A DNA stretch of 29,487 nucleotides from Prevotellaceae bacterium UBA4359 (GTDB taxonomy: Bacteria; Bacteroidota; Bacteroidia; Bacteroidales; Bacteroidaceae). Shown here piece by piece: positions 16,612-24,325 of this stretch. A program made the translations under genes and the position numbers. The notes beneath the pieces were generated by a model. That model did not search any database. It saw only the letters and a program-made list of their open reading frames with translations, and was not told where the DNA came from. Positions within the stretch are counted from its first letter, which is position 1. Each line of letters starts with the position of its first letter. Where the stretch lies: the NCBI GenBank assembly GCA_002393555.1, contig DGSP01000027.1:1-29487 (forward strand). The letters run 5' to 3'.

Positions 16612-16631
16612 TCGTGCCACTCTCGGCACGA
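16612..16631 (-). promoter_or_regulatory. 5'-terminal hairpin in the pnp leader
   Basis: On the minus strand tcgtgcc and ggcacga pair over 7 bp around a 6-nt loop (16612-16618 and 16625-16631). With a transcript start near 16637 the stem sits at the extreme 5' end of the pnp mRNA. It may protect the 5' end or mediate autocontrol, as leader stems do for enterobacterial pnp; this is inference. Confidence 0.4.
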
Positions 16632-16640
16632 AAAATCGGG

Positions 16641-16648
16641 CAAAGATA
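16641..16648 (-). promoter_or_regulatory. -7 element of pnp
   Basis: The minus strand reads TATCTTTG (16648-16641), an exact Bacteroidota -7 element. The -33 region is not a clear TTTG. The predicted 5' UTR is about 60 nt. Confidence 0.55.
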
Positions 16649-16723
16649 ACTCTTTTTCTGCACATACAGACGATATTTGCACGAAAAACTGCCTTTCTTT
16701 CCTCCTTTTTAATAAGAAAGGTG

Positions 16724-16731
16724 TACCTTTG
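16724..16731 (+). promoter_or_regulatory. -7 element of the 16753 lipoprotein gene
   Basis: TACCTTTG matches the -7 consensus and would start transcription about 17 nt before the ATG at 16753. It is divergent from the pnp promoter about 80 bp away. The -33 match is weak. Confidence 0.55.
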
Positions 16732-16752
16732 CTCTCAAAATGTAACACAGAG

Positions 16753-17907
16753 ATGAAGAAAACACTCACAATGATAGCGGCAGGAGCCTTGATGTTGGCT
16801 GCCTGCGACAACACGCCGAAGTTCAGCGTGGAAGGAACGATTGAGGGGGCAAAAGACTCGATGCTCTATTTCACCCACAGCACTCTGGACGGGGTGCAGC
16901 GGTTGGATTCAGTGAAACTGAAGGAGGACGGACGTTTCTCTTTCGATGCCAAGGCACCAGCGGATGCACCCGAGTTTTATGCCTTGCAGATAGGGACACA
17001 CGTCATCAACTTCGCCGTCGATAGCACGGAGAGCATCACCGTCACGGCCAAGTTGCCGACGATGGACAAGGGCTACACCATCGAGGGCAATGAGAGCAGC
17101 AAGAAAATCAAGGAGATAAGCCTGATGCAGCAACAGGTGCAGAAGCGACTGATAGCGATTGAGCAGAACGAGGACATGTTGCCAGGCGACAAGGTGGATA
17201 GTCTCCAATCCATCATCGACCGCTACAAGGAGCAGATGAAGACGAACTACATCTTTGCCGACCCGCGTTCGGCTTCAGCCTACTATGCTGTGTGCCAAAG
17301 TCTGACCGACCTGCAAGGCACCTTCCAACTGTTCAATCCGCTGACCGATCGTACCGACGTGCGCTGCTACGCCACTGTGGCCACGGCGTGGGACGGTGCC
17401 TATCCCGATGCGCCACGCACCCGACAACTGTGCAACATGGCCATTAAGGGTATGGACAACACGGCCACACCGCAACAGAAGGTGCTGCAAGTAGATGAGG
17501 AGAAAGTGGCCGAAACTGGCATCATCGACATCAACCTGCCCGACATCAACAGCCGCCTGCACAGCATCACGGAGTTGAAGGGAAAGGTGGTACTCATCGA
17601 CTTCACTGTCTATGAAGCCAAAGAGTCGAGGGAACGCACCCGACTGATGCGTTCCCTCTATGAGAAATACCATGCGCAAGGGTTTGAAATCTATCAGATT
17701 TCGCTCGACGAAGACATCCACTTCTGGAAGTTCTCGTGCGAAAACCTGCCATGGGTGTGTGTGCATGAGACTGACGGTGCGACCACACAGATTTACAACA
17801 TCGTCAATCTGCCCACGTTCTTCCTGGTCAACCGCGACAACGAGATTGTGCTCCGCAGCGACTTCATGAAGGGGTCACTGGAAGAGAACATCCAGCGACT
17901 GCTGTAA
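16753..17907 (+). CDS. DUF4369 / thioredoxin-fold lipoprotein lacking the CxxC motif
   Basis: A 384-aa lipoprotein. The signal peptide MKKTLTMIAAGALMLAAC ends in the lipobox LAAC, followed by Asp-Asn. Residues 24-110 resemble DUF4369 (FSVEGTIEGAKDSMLYFTHS and SVKLKEDGRFSFDAKA). A helical middle and a C-terminal thioredoxin-like domain (about 265-384) follow. At the position where TlpA/ResA-type proteins have WCxxC after the beta-strand VVLIDF, this protein reads TVYEAKESRERTR, so redox cysteines are absent, while the cis-Pro loop NLPTFFLVN is kept. It may be a binding or scaffold version. The start at 16753 is set by the signal peptide. It ends 11 bp from the convergent manC. Confidence 0.85.
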   Translation: MKKTLTMIAAGALMLAACDNTPKFSVEGTIEGAKDSMLYFTHSTLDGVQRLDSVKLKEDGRFSFDAKAPADAPEFYALQIGTHVINFAVDSTESITVTAKLPTMDKGYTIEGNESSKKIKEISLMQQQVQKRLIAIEQNEDMLPGDKVDSLQSIIDRYKEQMKTNYIFADPRSASAYYAVCQSLTDLQGTFQLFNPLTDRTDVRCYATVATAWDGAYPDAPRTRQLCNMAIKGMDNTATPQQKVLQVDEEKVAETGIIDINLPDINSRLHSITELKGKVVLIDFTVYEAKESRERTRLMRSLYEKYHAQGFEIYQISLDEDIHFWKFSCENLPWVCVHETDGATTQIYNIVNLPTFFLVNRDNEIVLRSDFMKGSLEENIQRLL

Positions 17908-17918
17908 TCCACAAAACC

Positions 17919-19007
17919 TCACACGTATTCCTCGCCGAGGTTCAGTTGTGCGTCGTTCACAAACTTGCGTATGTTCTTCTGGTCGCCTTTCTTGCAGATG
18001 ACCAGCACGTTGCCTTCTTCCACCACCACATAGTCTTCCAGTCCTTGCACCACCGCCACATGGCCGTCGGGCAGTTTGATGATGCAGTCCTTGCAGTCGT
18101 AGAGGAGCGACTTTGAGTCGATGACCACGTTGCCCATGTCGGACTGAGGCAACGCTGCATGCAAGGAAGCCCATGTGCCGAGGTCGGCCCAGCCGAAGCG
18201 GCAAAGCATCACATCGACATTTTCCGACTTCTCCAACACACTCTGCTCCAGACTCATGTTGGGACACTTTGTGAACAACTCCATCAGCAGGTCGGCTATG
18301 TATTCGCCCTCCCTGTATTTTGTCACCACATTTTCCACAATCCCGGCAAACTCGTCGCTGGCACTTTTCACGGCATCGAGGAAAGTGTCGGCGCGCCACA
18401 TGAAGAGGCCCGTGTTCCAGAGAAATTCGCCACTCTCGAAGAAGATGCGGGCAAAGTCGTTGGCAGGTTTCTCTGTGAAACTCTGCACTTTGAAGATGTT
18501 GCTGAAGTCTTTCCGTTCTTCAGTCATCTGGATGTAGCCATACGACTCCTCGGCTCGTGTGGGCTTGACACCGAGGGTGAGCAACATGCCACTCAAGCCC
18601 ACATAGTCGAGGCCACGCAATATGTCCTCGCAGAATGCGTCATAGTTGGTTATGTTTTGGTCGGAAGGACTCACGATGAAACGCCCGTCGGGGCATCGGC
18701 GCTGGATTTCGAGTGCAGCCCACGTCACAGCAGGCACCGTGTTTCTGCGCATAGGCTCCATCAGGATGTTTTCATACCTCAATCCAGGCAACTGCTCCAC
18801 CACCCACTTACGGTAGCCTTCGTTCGTCACGATGATGATGTTGTCGGCATCGATGAAACTGGCAAACCGCTCATAGGTCATCTGCAGCAAGGTCTTCCCT
18901 GTGCCAAGCACATCAATAAACTGTTTAGGCTTCTGTTCACGGCTCATTGGCCAAAGGCGAGTGCCAAGCCCGCCGGCCAGAATGACACAATAGTTTCTTT
19001 TGTCCAT
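17919..19007 (-). CDS. manC: Mannose-1-phosphate guanylyltransferase
   Basis: A 362-aa nucleotidyltransferase making GDP-mannose from mannose 1-phosphate and GTP, feeding capsule, LPS or glycoprotein glycan synthesis. The N-terminus MDKRNYCVILAGGLGTRLWP with REQKPKQF is the nucleotide-binding signature; FIVSPSDQNI and VQSFTEKPA are further family motifs. The length matches the short form without the C-terminal phosphomannose isomerase domain of bifunctional enzymes. It stands alone here. On the minus strand a TACTTTTG at 19120-19113 could be its -7 element with a leader of about 100 nt, though no -33 TTTG is evident. Confidence 0.93.
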   Translation of the reverse strand: MDKRNYCVILAGGLGTRLWPMSREQKPKQFIDVLGTGKTLLQMTYERFASFIDADNIIIVTNEGYRKWVVEQLPGLRYENILMEPMRRNTVPAVTWAALEIQRRCPDGRFIVSPSDQNITNYDAFCEDILRGLDYVGLSGMLLTLGVKPTRAEESYGYIQMTEERKDFSNIFKVQSFTEKPANDFARIFFESGEFLWNTGLFMWRADTFLDAVKSASDEFAGIVENVVTKYREGEYIADLLMELFTKCPNMSLEQSVLEKSENVDVMLCRFGWADLGTWASLHAALPQSDMGNVVIDSKSLLYDCKDCIIKLPDGHVAVVQGLEDYVVVEEGNVLVICKKGDQKNIRKFVNDAQLNLGEEYV

Positions 19008-19223
19008 GTCACTTTATCATTTATAATAGGTATCAATAGGTTAGTTTCTTTTTCACATTGCGAATATAGGAGAAAAAAAACTATCCACCAAATTTATTTG
19101 CGAAATAATGGCCAAAAGTAACATATTTTATGAATTAGCCCACATTTCCTCTCCTCCGACTCACGCACTGCCACCACCCCGACTTTGGCGACACCACTCA
19201 CTGAACATCTCCACTGCCTCTCA

Positions 19224-19290
19224 ACCGACGTCCCGGACATCGGTCAACCGACATCGGGGACATCGGTCAACCGATGTCCGGGACGTCGGT
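19224..19290. repeat. Three tandem 21-bp palindromes (23-bp period)
   Basis: Units at 19224-19244, 19247-19267 and 19270-19290 each consist of ACCGAYRTC, three G/C bases and GAYRTCGGT, separated by CA. The first and third units are exact reverse complements, so the block is also one larger inverted repeat. Six half-sites alternate in orientation every 11-12 bp. It lies in the 341-bp gap between the end of the HMA-like gene and the start of manC (both minus), where I see no coding sequence. Confidence 0.9.
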
Positions 19291-19348
19291 TTGGAGGCAC
19301 AAAAAGAGCCTTTCGGGAGGGTGTGAAGATGGGGGCTTCGAGGCTACG

Positions 19349-19705
19349 TCACTTCTTCTGCTGTGAGGCACCCGACACGGCATCCACCTGAGCCGGCTTG
19401 GCAGCCCGTTCGGGAGCCTTTCCGTCGCTCACCACCGTTGCCTCAAACCCGATTTTCTTCAGAGCGGCCACGATGGTTTTGGAGTTGGTTTTCTCGGCAT
19501 CGTAGGTCACCATCACCTGCCTGGCGGCGAAGTCGGCCTCCACCTTCTTCACGCCTGCCGTCAGGCGCAGTTGGTTCTTCACATTCGTCCGCGTCTCCAC
19601 GTTCTGCACCTCTGGGGTGGTCTTCACCACCAGCACTTTCAGGTCTTTTGCCATGGCGGTGACACACATGAGCAGGGCCGCCAAGAGAGTCATTGTCTTT
19701 TTCAT
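19349..19705 (-). CDS. Exported HMA-fold (heavy-metal-associated-like) protein without metal-binding cysteines
   Basis: A 118-aa protein with a signal peptide (MKKTMTLLAALLMCVTAMA). Residues 22-90 follow the HMA ferredoxin-like pattern: strand LKVLVVKTT, helix NVETRTNVKNQLRL, strand GVKKVEADFAARQVMVTYD, helix SKTIVAALKKIGF, strand EATVV. The M-x-C-x-x-C loop of MerP/CopZ-like domains is replaced by TTPEVQNVET, so it cannot bind metal in the usual way. The last 25 residues are Ala/Lys/Gln-rich and look unstructured. It diverges from the metal-type ABC ATPase gene with 120 bp between them, suggesting shared regulation. Confidence 0.85.
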   Translation of the reverse strand: MKKTMTLLAALLMCVTAMAKDLKVLVVKTTPEVQNVETRTNVKNQLRLTAGVKKVEADFAARQVMVTYDAEKTNSKTIVAALKKIGFEATVVSDGKAPERAAKPAQVDAVSGASQQKK

Positions 19706-19728
19706 ACGTCTATTTCCTTTTTTTGCCA

Positions 19729-19759
19729 CAAAGGTAGGACTTTCCGTTGAAAAGTGAAA
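19729..19759 (-). promoter_or_regulatory. Promoter of the HMA-like gene
   Basis: On the minus strand TTTC (19759-19756), 19 bases, then TACCTTTG (19736-19729). The predicted start is about 20 nt before the ATG. It lies back-to-back with the ABC ATPase promoter. Confidence 0.6.
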
Positions 19760-19809
19760 ATGAAATCCATTTTTCATTTCCTTTTGGCCACTTTTTCGTC
19801 GAAAAGCCG

Positions 19810-19817
19810 TACCTTTG
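19810..19817 (+). promoter_or_regulatory. -7 element of the ABC ATPase gene, 8 bp before its ATG
   Basis: TACCTTTG ends only 8 bp before ATG 19826. A TTTTGG lies at 19782-19787, with its TTTG 23 bases upstream of the -7. If used, the transcript would be leaderless or carry a leader of about 5 nt. Confidence 0.5.
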
Positions 19818-19825
19818 CAGCCGTT

Positions 19826-20899
19826 ATGAGTATATCCATTGAATTGAAGAACCTGACAACAGGCTACAAAGTGAAAGGCGGCGAGAAGGTCATAGCCCAG
19901 GGGCTGAACGCCACGCTGAACAGCGGCGAAATGGTCTGTCTGCTGGGGCCCAACGGTGCTGGCAAATCGACCTTGCTGCGCACCTTGGGCGGTTTCCAGC
20001 CCGCCTTGGGAGGCATGGTGACCATGATGGGGCGCGACCTCAAGAACTTTCAGAGCAAGGAACTGGCCCGCGTCGTCAGCGTGGTGCTGACCGACAACTC
20101 CGGCATCAAGAACATGACCGCCGAAGAGGTGGTGGCCATGGGACGTGCACCCTACACGGGCTTCTGGGGCAAACTGGCCCAGAAGGACAGGGACGTGGTG
20201 AAGAAGTGCATGAATTGGGTGGGCATCGAACCGCTCGCACAGCGTCCCATGCAGACACTCTCCGACGGCGAACGGCAGAAGGTGATGATAGCCAAGTCCA
20301 TAGCCCAAGAAACGCCCATCATCCTGCTGGACGAACCCACCGCCTATCTCGACTATCCCAGCAAGATTGCCATGATGCTCCTGCTGCACCGACTGGCCAA
20401 AGCACTGAAAAAGACCATCTTCATGAGCACTCACGACCTGGAGCATGCCCTGCAGGTGGCCGACCAAGTGTGGTTGCTCGACCCCACACTGGGACTGACC
20501 GCCGGACTGCCCGAGGACCTCAGCATCGACGGCAGCATTGAACGATATTTTGCCAAGGAGAACATGACATACGACCGCGAGACATGTTCCTTCTCCATCA
20601 GCCACGACACTGCTCGCGAGGTGGTGGTGCAAGGAGAAGACTCGCTCCAGTACCGCCTCTTCTGCAAGGCACTGGCCCGCAACGGCATCAAGGCAGTCCG
20701 CTCGGCCGAAGACACCCAAGCCAGCACCACCGTGACCATCAGAGTGCCGGGCGACGGCACCTACCGCATGCTGGAAAATGGACACGAAAGCATCAAGGTG
20801 GACAAGATTGCCCATCTGCTCGGCATGATTGTACCGGCCATCACCAAACATCAAATCTCGGCCATCCGCGAGAAAGCCGACATGACCCCCTACGAATAA
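19826..20899 (+). CDS. ABC transporter ATP-binding protein, FecE/BtuD type (iron-siderophore/haem/cobalamin class)
   Basis: A 357-aa cytoplasmic ATPase. Residues 1-250 form the ABC domain: Walker A GPNGAGKST (from residue 41), the loop LTDNSGIKNMTAEEVVAMGR typical of FecE/BtuD/HmuV proteins, signature LSDGERQKVMIAKSIAQ, Walker B IILLDEPTAYLD and H-loop STHDLEHA. An extra C-terminal region of about 100 residues follows, as in many Bacteroidales homologues. The start at 19826 gives the usual ABC N-terminus. No cognate permease or binding protein is in the window, so the partner must be elsewhere. The CbiK-like gene begins 12 bp downstream, supporting a link to tetrapyrrole or metal uptake. Confidence 0.9.
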   Translation: MSISIELKNLTTGYKVKGGEKVIAQGLNATLNSGEMVCLLGPNGAGKSTLLRTLGGFQPALGGMVTMMGRDLKNFQSKELARVVSVVLTDNSGIKNMTAEEVVAMGRAPYTGFWGKLAQKDRDVVKKCMNWVGIEPLAQRPMQTLSDGERQKVMIAKSIAQETPIILLDEPTAYLDYPSKIAMMLLLHRLAKALKKTIFMSTHDLEHALQVADQVWLLDPTLGLTAGLPEDLSIDGSIERYFAKENMTYDRETCSFSISHDTAREVVVQGEDSLQYRLFCKALARNGIKAVRSAEDTQASTTVTIRVPGDGTYRMLENGHESIKVDKIAHLLGMIVPAITKHQISAIREKADMTPYE

Positions 20900-20911
20900 G
20901 ACTCCTGACGC

Positions 20912-21802
20912 ATGAAAAGAACACTCACTCTCCTGTTTCCCCTGATTCTCACGTGCCTCATCCCCACACTGCCCACCATGGCGCAGACGGCAGAGATGGA
21001 GCAAGACCTGTTTGACGGTCTGCGCGAAGGCGACAAGGCAGTCGTGGTGGCCGTACACGACGGCACCCTCGACGGTTCTGCCATTAGCACCTACGAGCGC
21101 ATCAACCAGCAACTCAGACAAGCCTACCCCAACTATGCCTTCCGCGAGGCATGGACATCGAGAAGCACCATGAAACAAGTGCCCACCCCCGACGAACTGC
21201 TCAGCCAGTTGCAGAAGGAAGGCTACACCCACGTGCTCATCCAGTCGTCCGACCTGACCGATGGCCTCAACATGCAGTGCCTGCGCCAGACGGTGGAGGA
21301 CATGAAAGGAAAGTTCAAGCACATCCGTCTGGGCGAACCGCTGCTCAGCAGTCCCGAAGACTACGAGAAAGCCATTCAGGCTGCAGCCATCTTTGGCCAG
21401 CCCAAAATGGTCAACGTCTTCGTTTGTGCCGATGCCGACAATGGCAACGCCACACAATACGCCGTGCTCGACTACACTCTCCGCAACAGGGACATGAAGG
21501 GCTGGCATGCTGTCACCATCGGCGGAATGCCCACGTTTGCCCATCTGCTCAAGCAACTGAAAAGCGAGAAGGCCAAAAAGGTACACCTCATCCCCTTCAT
21601 GCTGACTAACGACAACAAGGAGGCTCTTGAAACTCTGCGCGAATGGGAGGAAGAACTGGACGACGAGGGCTACAAGGTGAGCGTGGAGATGCACTATCTG
21701 GGCGAACTGGACGACATCATCAGTCTCTTCGGCAACCACATTCGCCATGCCGAGAAGTTTCGCCGACTGACAGCCAAAGAACAGAAACTCACCACACGCT
21801 GA
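20912..21802 (+). CDS. Exported CbiK-like (sirohydrochlorin cobaltochelatase family) protein, catalytic residues apparently lost
   Basis: A 296-aa protein with a signal peptide (residues 1-25, ending PTMAQ). The mature part follows the CbiK fold: KAVVVAVHDGTLDGSA, AWTSRSTMKQV, THVLIQSSDLTDGL, GEPLLSSPEDYEKAI, NATQYAVLDYTLR, KKVHLIPFML and LGELDDIISLFGNHI. From memory of CbiK, metal ligands sit in GHG (His), EGYP (Glu) and the GDHA loop (His). Here these read CADADN, IGGMP and NDNKE, so all three appear missing. Periplasmic CbiK relatives exist (CbiKP of Desulfovibrio). Next to an iron/cobalamin-type ATPase, a tetrapyrrole- or metal-binding role is more likely than chelation; this is inference. 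Confidence 0.8.
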   Translation: MKRTLTLLFPLILTCLIPTLPTMAQTAEMEQDLFDGLREGDKAVVVAVHDGTLDGSAISTYERINQQLRQAYPNYAFREAWTSRSTMKQVPTPDELLSQLQKEGYTHVLIQSSDLTDGLNMQCLRQTVEDMKGKFKHIRLGEPLLSSPEDYEKAIQAAAIFGQPKMVNVFVCADADNGNATQYAVLDYTLRNRDMKGWHAVTIGGMPTFAHLLKQLKSEKAKKVHLIPFMLTNDNKEALETLREWEEELDDEGYKVSVEMHYLGELDDIISLFGNHIRHAEKFRRLTAKEQKLTTR

Positions 21803-21809
21803 CAAAACT

Positions 21810-23570
21810 ATGGCAAGCCCCTATCTCGAAATACAAGGACTGACCAAACGCATCGGCCACCGTGTGCTGTTCGACAACATCTCGTTCACCGTGAACGAGC
21901 GCGAACACATCGGCCTCATCGCCAAGAACGGCACAGGCAAATCGACCCTGCTGAGCATCATTGCCGGAAAGGAAGGCGACGATGGCGGCAAGATTGTGTT
22001 CCGCAATGGCATCAAAGTGGGCTATCTGGAACAGACACCCACACTCGCCCCCCACGAGATGGAGGGAAAGGATGAGGAGTTCCTGCAACGCTACAAGCAG
22101 TATCTGACCCAGATGAAAATCTCAGCCGAAGAGGCCCAACGCACCGAGGCACAGTTGAGCGGCGGACAGGTGAAGCGCATCGCCCTGTCGAGAGTGCTGG
22201 CCGGAGAGCCCGACCTGCTCATCCTCGACGAACCCACCAACCACCTCGACCTGCAGATGATAGAGTGGATGGAAAACATGCTCAGCCGCAGCACGATGGC
22301 CATCCTCATGGTGACCCACGACCGCTACTTCCTCGACCGCATCTGCTCCTCCATCATCGAGATGGACAACGAGCGCATCTACACCTACCGGGGCAACTAC
22401 TCCTACTATCTGGAGAAGCGGCAGGAGCGCATCGACAACATGAACGCAGAGATTGCTCGCGCGAACAATTTGTATAGAACAGAACTGGAATGGATGCGTT
22501 CCACTCCTTGCGCCCGCAGTTCAAAGGCCCGCTACAGGATTGAGTCTTTCTACGAACTGGAGAAACGAGCCAAGCAACGCATCGAGGAACGCAACGTGCG
22601 CCTGGAGATGGGCGGCACCTACATCGGCAACAAAATCTTCGTGATGACCAATGTGTGCAAGGCATTCGGCAGCCGCACCATCCTCAAGGACTTCAACTAC
22701 AACTTCACTCGCTACGAGAAACTCGGCATCGTGGGCAACAACGGCACAGGCAAATCGACCTTCGTCAAGATGCTCCTGGGACTCGAACCCCACGACAGCG
22801 GCACCATCGACATCGGCGAAACCGTGCGCTTTGGCTACTACTCTCAGCAGGGCATGCAGTTTCGCGACGACCAGAAGGTGATTGATGCCGTGAGGGACAT
22901 TGCCGAATACGTCGATATGGGCAATGGTGAACGCCTCTCTGCCAGCCAGTTCCTGCAGCACTTCCTCTTCTCGCCCGAAGAACAACACAGTTACATCTAC
23001 AAACTCAGCGGTGGCGAACGCCGACGTCTCTACCTCTGCACCGTGCTGATGAAGGCTCCCAACTTCCTCATCCTCGACGAGCCGACCAACGACCTCGACA
23101 TCGTCACCCTGCAGATTCTCGAAGACTACCTCAAGAACTTCCGAGGTTGCCTCATCATCGTCAGCCACGACCGCTACTTCATGGACAGAGTCGTTGACCA
23201 CACCCTCGTCTTCCACGGAGACGGCGACATACAAGACTTCCCCGGCAGTTACAGCCAGTACCGCCTTTGGAAAGAGCAGAACGACAAGCAGCAACCCACC
23301 GAGAAAACACCCGCCAAAGAAGAAAAGAAACCTGACGGACGCAACCAGAACCGCGCCCGCCGGCTCACCTTCAAAGAGCGGCAAGAGTTCAACCAACTGG
23401 AACAAGACATCGCCGCCCTCGAAGACGAGAAGAAACGCATCGAGGCTGCCCTCTGCGGAGGCACCACCTCGGTGGACGAAATCACCCAGATGAGCAAACG
23501 CCTCCCCACCCTCTCCGAAGAACTGGAAGCCAAGGAACTCCGCTGGCTCGAACTCTCAGAATTTGCTTAA
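21810..23570 (+). CDS. ABC-F family ATPase, Uup-like
   Basis: A 586-aa soluble protein with two ABC domains and no membrane segment. Domain 1 has Walker A AKNGTGKST (from residue 38), LSGGQ (116-120), Walker B LLILDEPTNHLD and THDRYFLD. The linker contains GNYSYYLEKRQERI and the RYR-rich helices. Domain 2 has GNNGTGKST, LSGGERRRL, FLILDEPTNDLD and SHDRYFMD. The last 90 residues form a charged linker and coiled coil (ERQEFNQLEQDIAALEDEKKRI) characteristic of Uup. ABC-F proteins act on ribosomes or stalled translation, and Uup also on branched DNA. The segment between Walker A and the signature in domain 1 is about 70 residues, shorter than I expect for Bacteroidales homologues. It starts 7 bp after the CbiK-like gene. 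Confidence 0.92.
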   Translation: MASPYLEIQGLTKRIGHRVLFDNISFTVNEREHIGLIAKNGTGKSTLLSIIAGKEGDDGGKIVFRNGIKVGYLEQTPTLAPHEMEGKDEEFLQRYKQYLTQMKISAEEAQRTEAQLSGGQVKRIALSRVLAGEPDLLILDEPTNHLDLQMIEWMENMLSRSTMAILMVTHDRYFLDRICSSIIEMDNERIYTYRGNYSYYLEKRQERIDNMNAEIARANNLYRTELEWMRSTPCARSSKARYRIESFYELEKRAKQRIEERNVRLEMGGTYIGNKIFVMTNVCKAFGSRTILKDFNYNFTRYEKLGIVGNNGTGKSTFVKMLLGLEPHDSGTIDIGETVRFGYYSQQGMQFRDDQKVIDAVRDIAEYVDMGNGERLSASQFLQHFLFSPEEQHSYIYKLSGGERRRLYLCTVLMKAPNFLILDEPTNDLDIVTLQILEDYLKNFRGCLIIVSHDRYFMDRVVDHTLVFHGDGDIQDFPGSYSQYRLWKEQNDKQQPTEKTPAKEEKKPDGRNQNRARRLTFKERQEFNQLEQDIAALEDEKKRIEAALCGGTTSVDEITQMSKRLPTLSEELEAKELRWLELSEFA

Positions 23571-23651
23571 AATCCCAGTAAGATTAGACTCACCAACCCA
23601 ATTTGCCTCACTAACCCAATTCGTCCAACTGGCAAAAACTCCCCCCAAAAG

Positions 23652-24248
23652 ATGAACATCACCTCAGCCACCTACATCGGCTCCAAGCCACACCACTCAC
23701 AGTGTCCCCAAGACCAACGCCCCGAATACGCATTCATCGGTCGCAGCAACGTGGGCAAGTCCTCCCTCATCAACGCCCTCACCGAGCGGCGCAAACTGGC
23801 CCTCACCTCCTCCACACCCGGCAAGACCATGTGCATCAACCACTTCCTCATCAACAACCAGTGGTATCTCGTTGACTTGCCCGGCTACGGCTTTGCCCAA
23901 CGAGGCAAAAAAGCCATGGACAAACTGAAAGACATGATTAGTAGTTATGTGCTTGAGCGCGAACAACTCACCTGTCTCTTCGTGCTCATCGACATCCGCC
24001 ACGACCCACAAAAGGTTGACCTCGCCTTTCTCCACTTTCTCGGCAGCAAAGGCGTTCCCTTCGCCATCGTCTTCACCAAGGCCGACAAACTCCCCCCCTC
24101 GAAAGTGAAACCAACCGTAGAAAGATACCTCAACACCTTGCACGAAGAATGGGAAGAACTTCCCCCTCACTTCATCACCAGTGCCACCAGCAAAATGGGA
24201 CGCGAAGAACTCCTCAACTACATCGAAGACATCAACAAGAGCCTATAG
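23652..24248 (+). CDS. engB: Ribosome-biogenesis GTPase EngB/YsxC/YihA
   Basis: A 198-aa TRAFAC-class GTPase needed for 50S subunit maturation. All motifs are visible: G1 GRSNVGKSS, G2 threonine in SSTPGKT, G3 DLPGYG, G4 TKAD and G5 TSATSKMG. Length is normal. The 81-bp gap from the ABC-F gene contains a near-perfect 18-bp direct repeat (ctcaccaacccaatttgc / ctcactaacccaattcgt). It is probably the last gene of the 19826 transcript, ended by the terminator at 24256. Confidence 0.96.
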   Translation: MNITSATYIGSKPHHSQCPQDQRPEYAFIGRSNVGKSSLINALTERRKLALTSSTPGKTMCINHFLINNQWYLVDLPGYGFAQRGKKAMDKLKDMISSYVLEREQLTCLFVLIDIRHDPQKVDLAFLHFLGSKGVPFAIVFTKADKLPPSKVKPTVERYLNTLHEEWEELPPHFITSATSKMGREELLNYIEDINKSL

Positions 24249-24255
24249 AAACATG

Positions 24256-24284
24256 CGGGAAAGAAAATTTTCCCGTATTTTTTT
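24256..24284 (+). terminator. Intrinsic terminator after engB
   Basis: cgggaaa (24256-24262) pairs with tttcccg (24269-24275) around gaaaat, followed by tattttttt. It lies 8 bp after the engB stop and ahead of the rho promoter. Confidence 0.75.
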
Positions 24285-24293
24285 GCAAAAGAA

Positions 24294-24325
24294 TTTGTGA
24301 GGAATAAAAATAATCACTACTTTTG
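24294..24325 (+). promoter_or_regulatory. rho promoter, long 5' UTR
   Basis: TTTG (24294-24297), 20 bases, TACTTTTG (24318-24325) is a close consensus match. The transcript would start near 24329, leaving about 160 nt untranslated before the rho ATG at 24491, room for autoregulation of rho. Confidence 0.7.

Noticed and set aside
17908..17918. Terminator between the 16753 lipoprotein gene and manC
   Set aside because: The 11-bp gap has no stem-loop; overlapping convergent 3' ends are more likely.
19706..21805. Long minus-strand extension upstream of the HMA-like gene
   Set aside because: It is antisense to the ABC and CbiK-like genes. The HMA-like protein starts at 19705 with a proper signal peptide and promoter.
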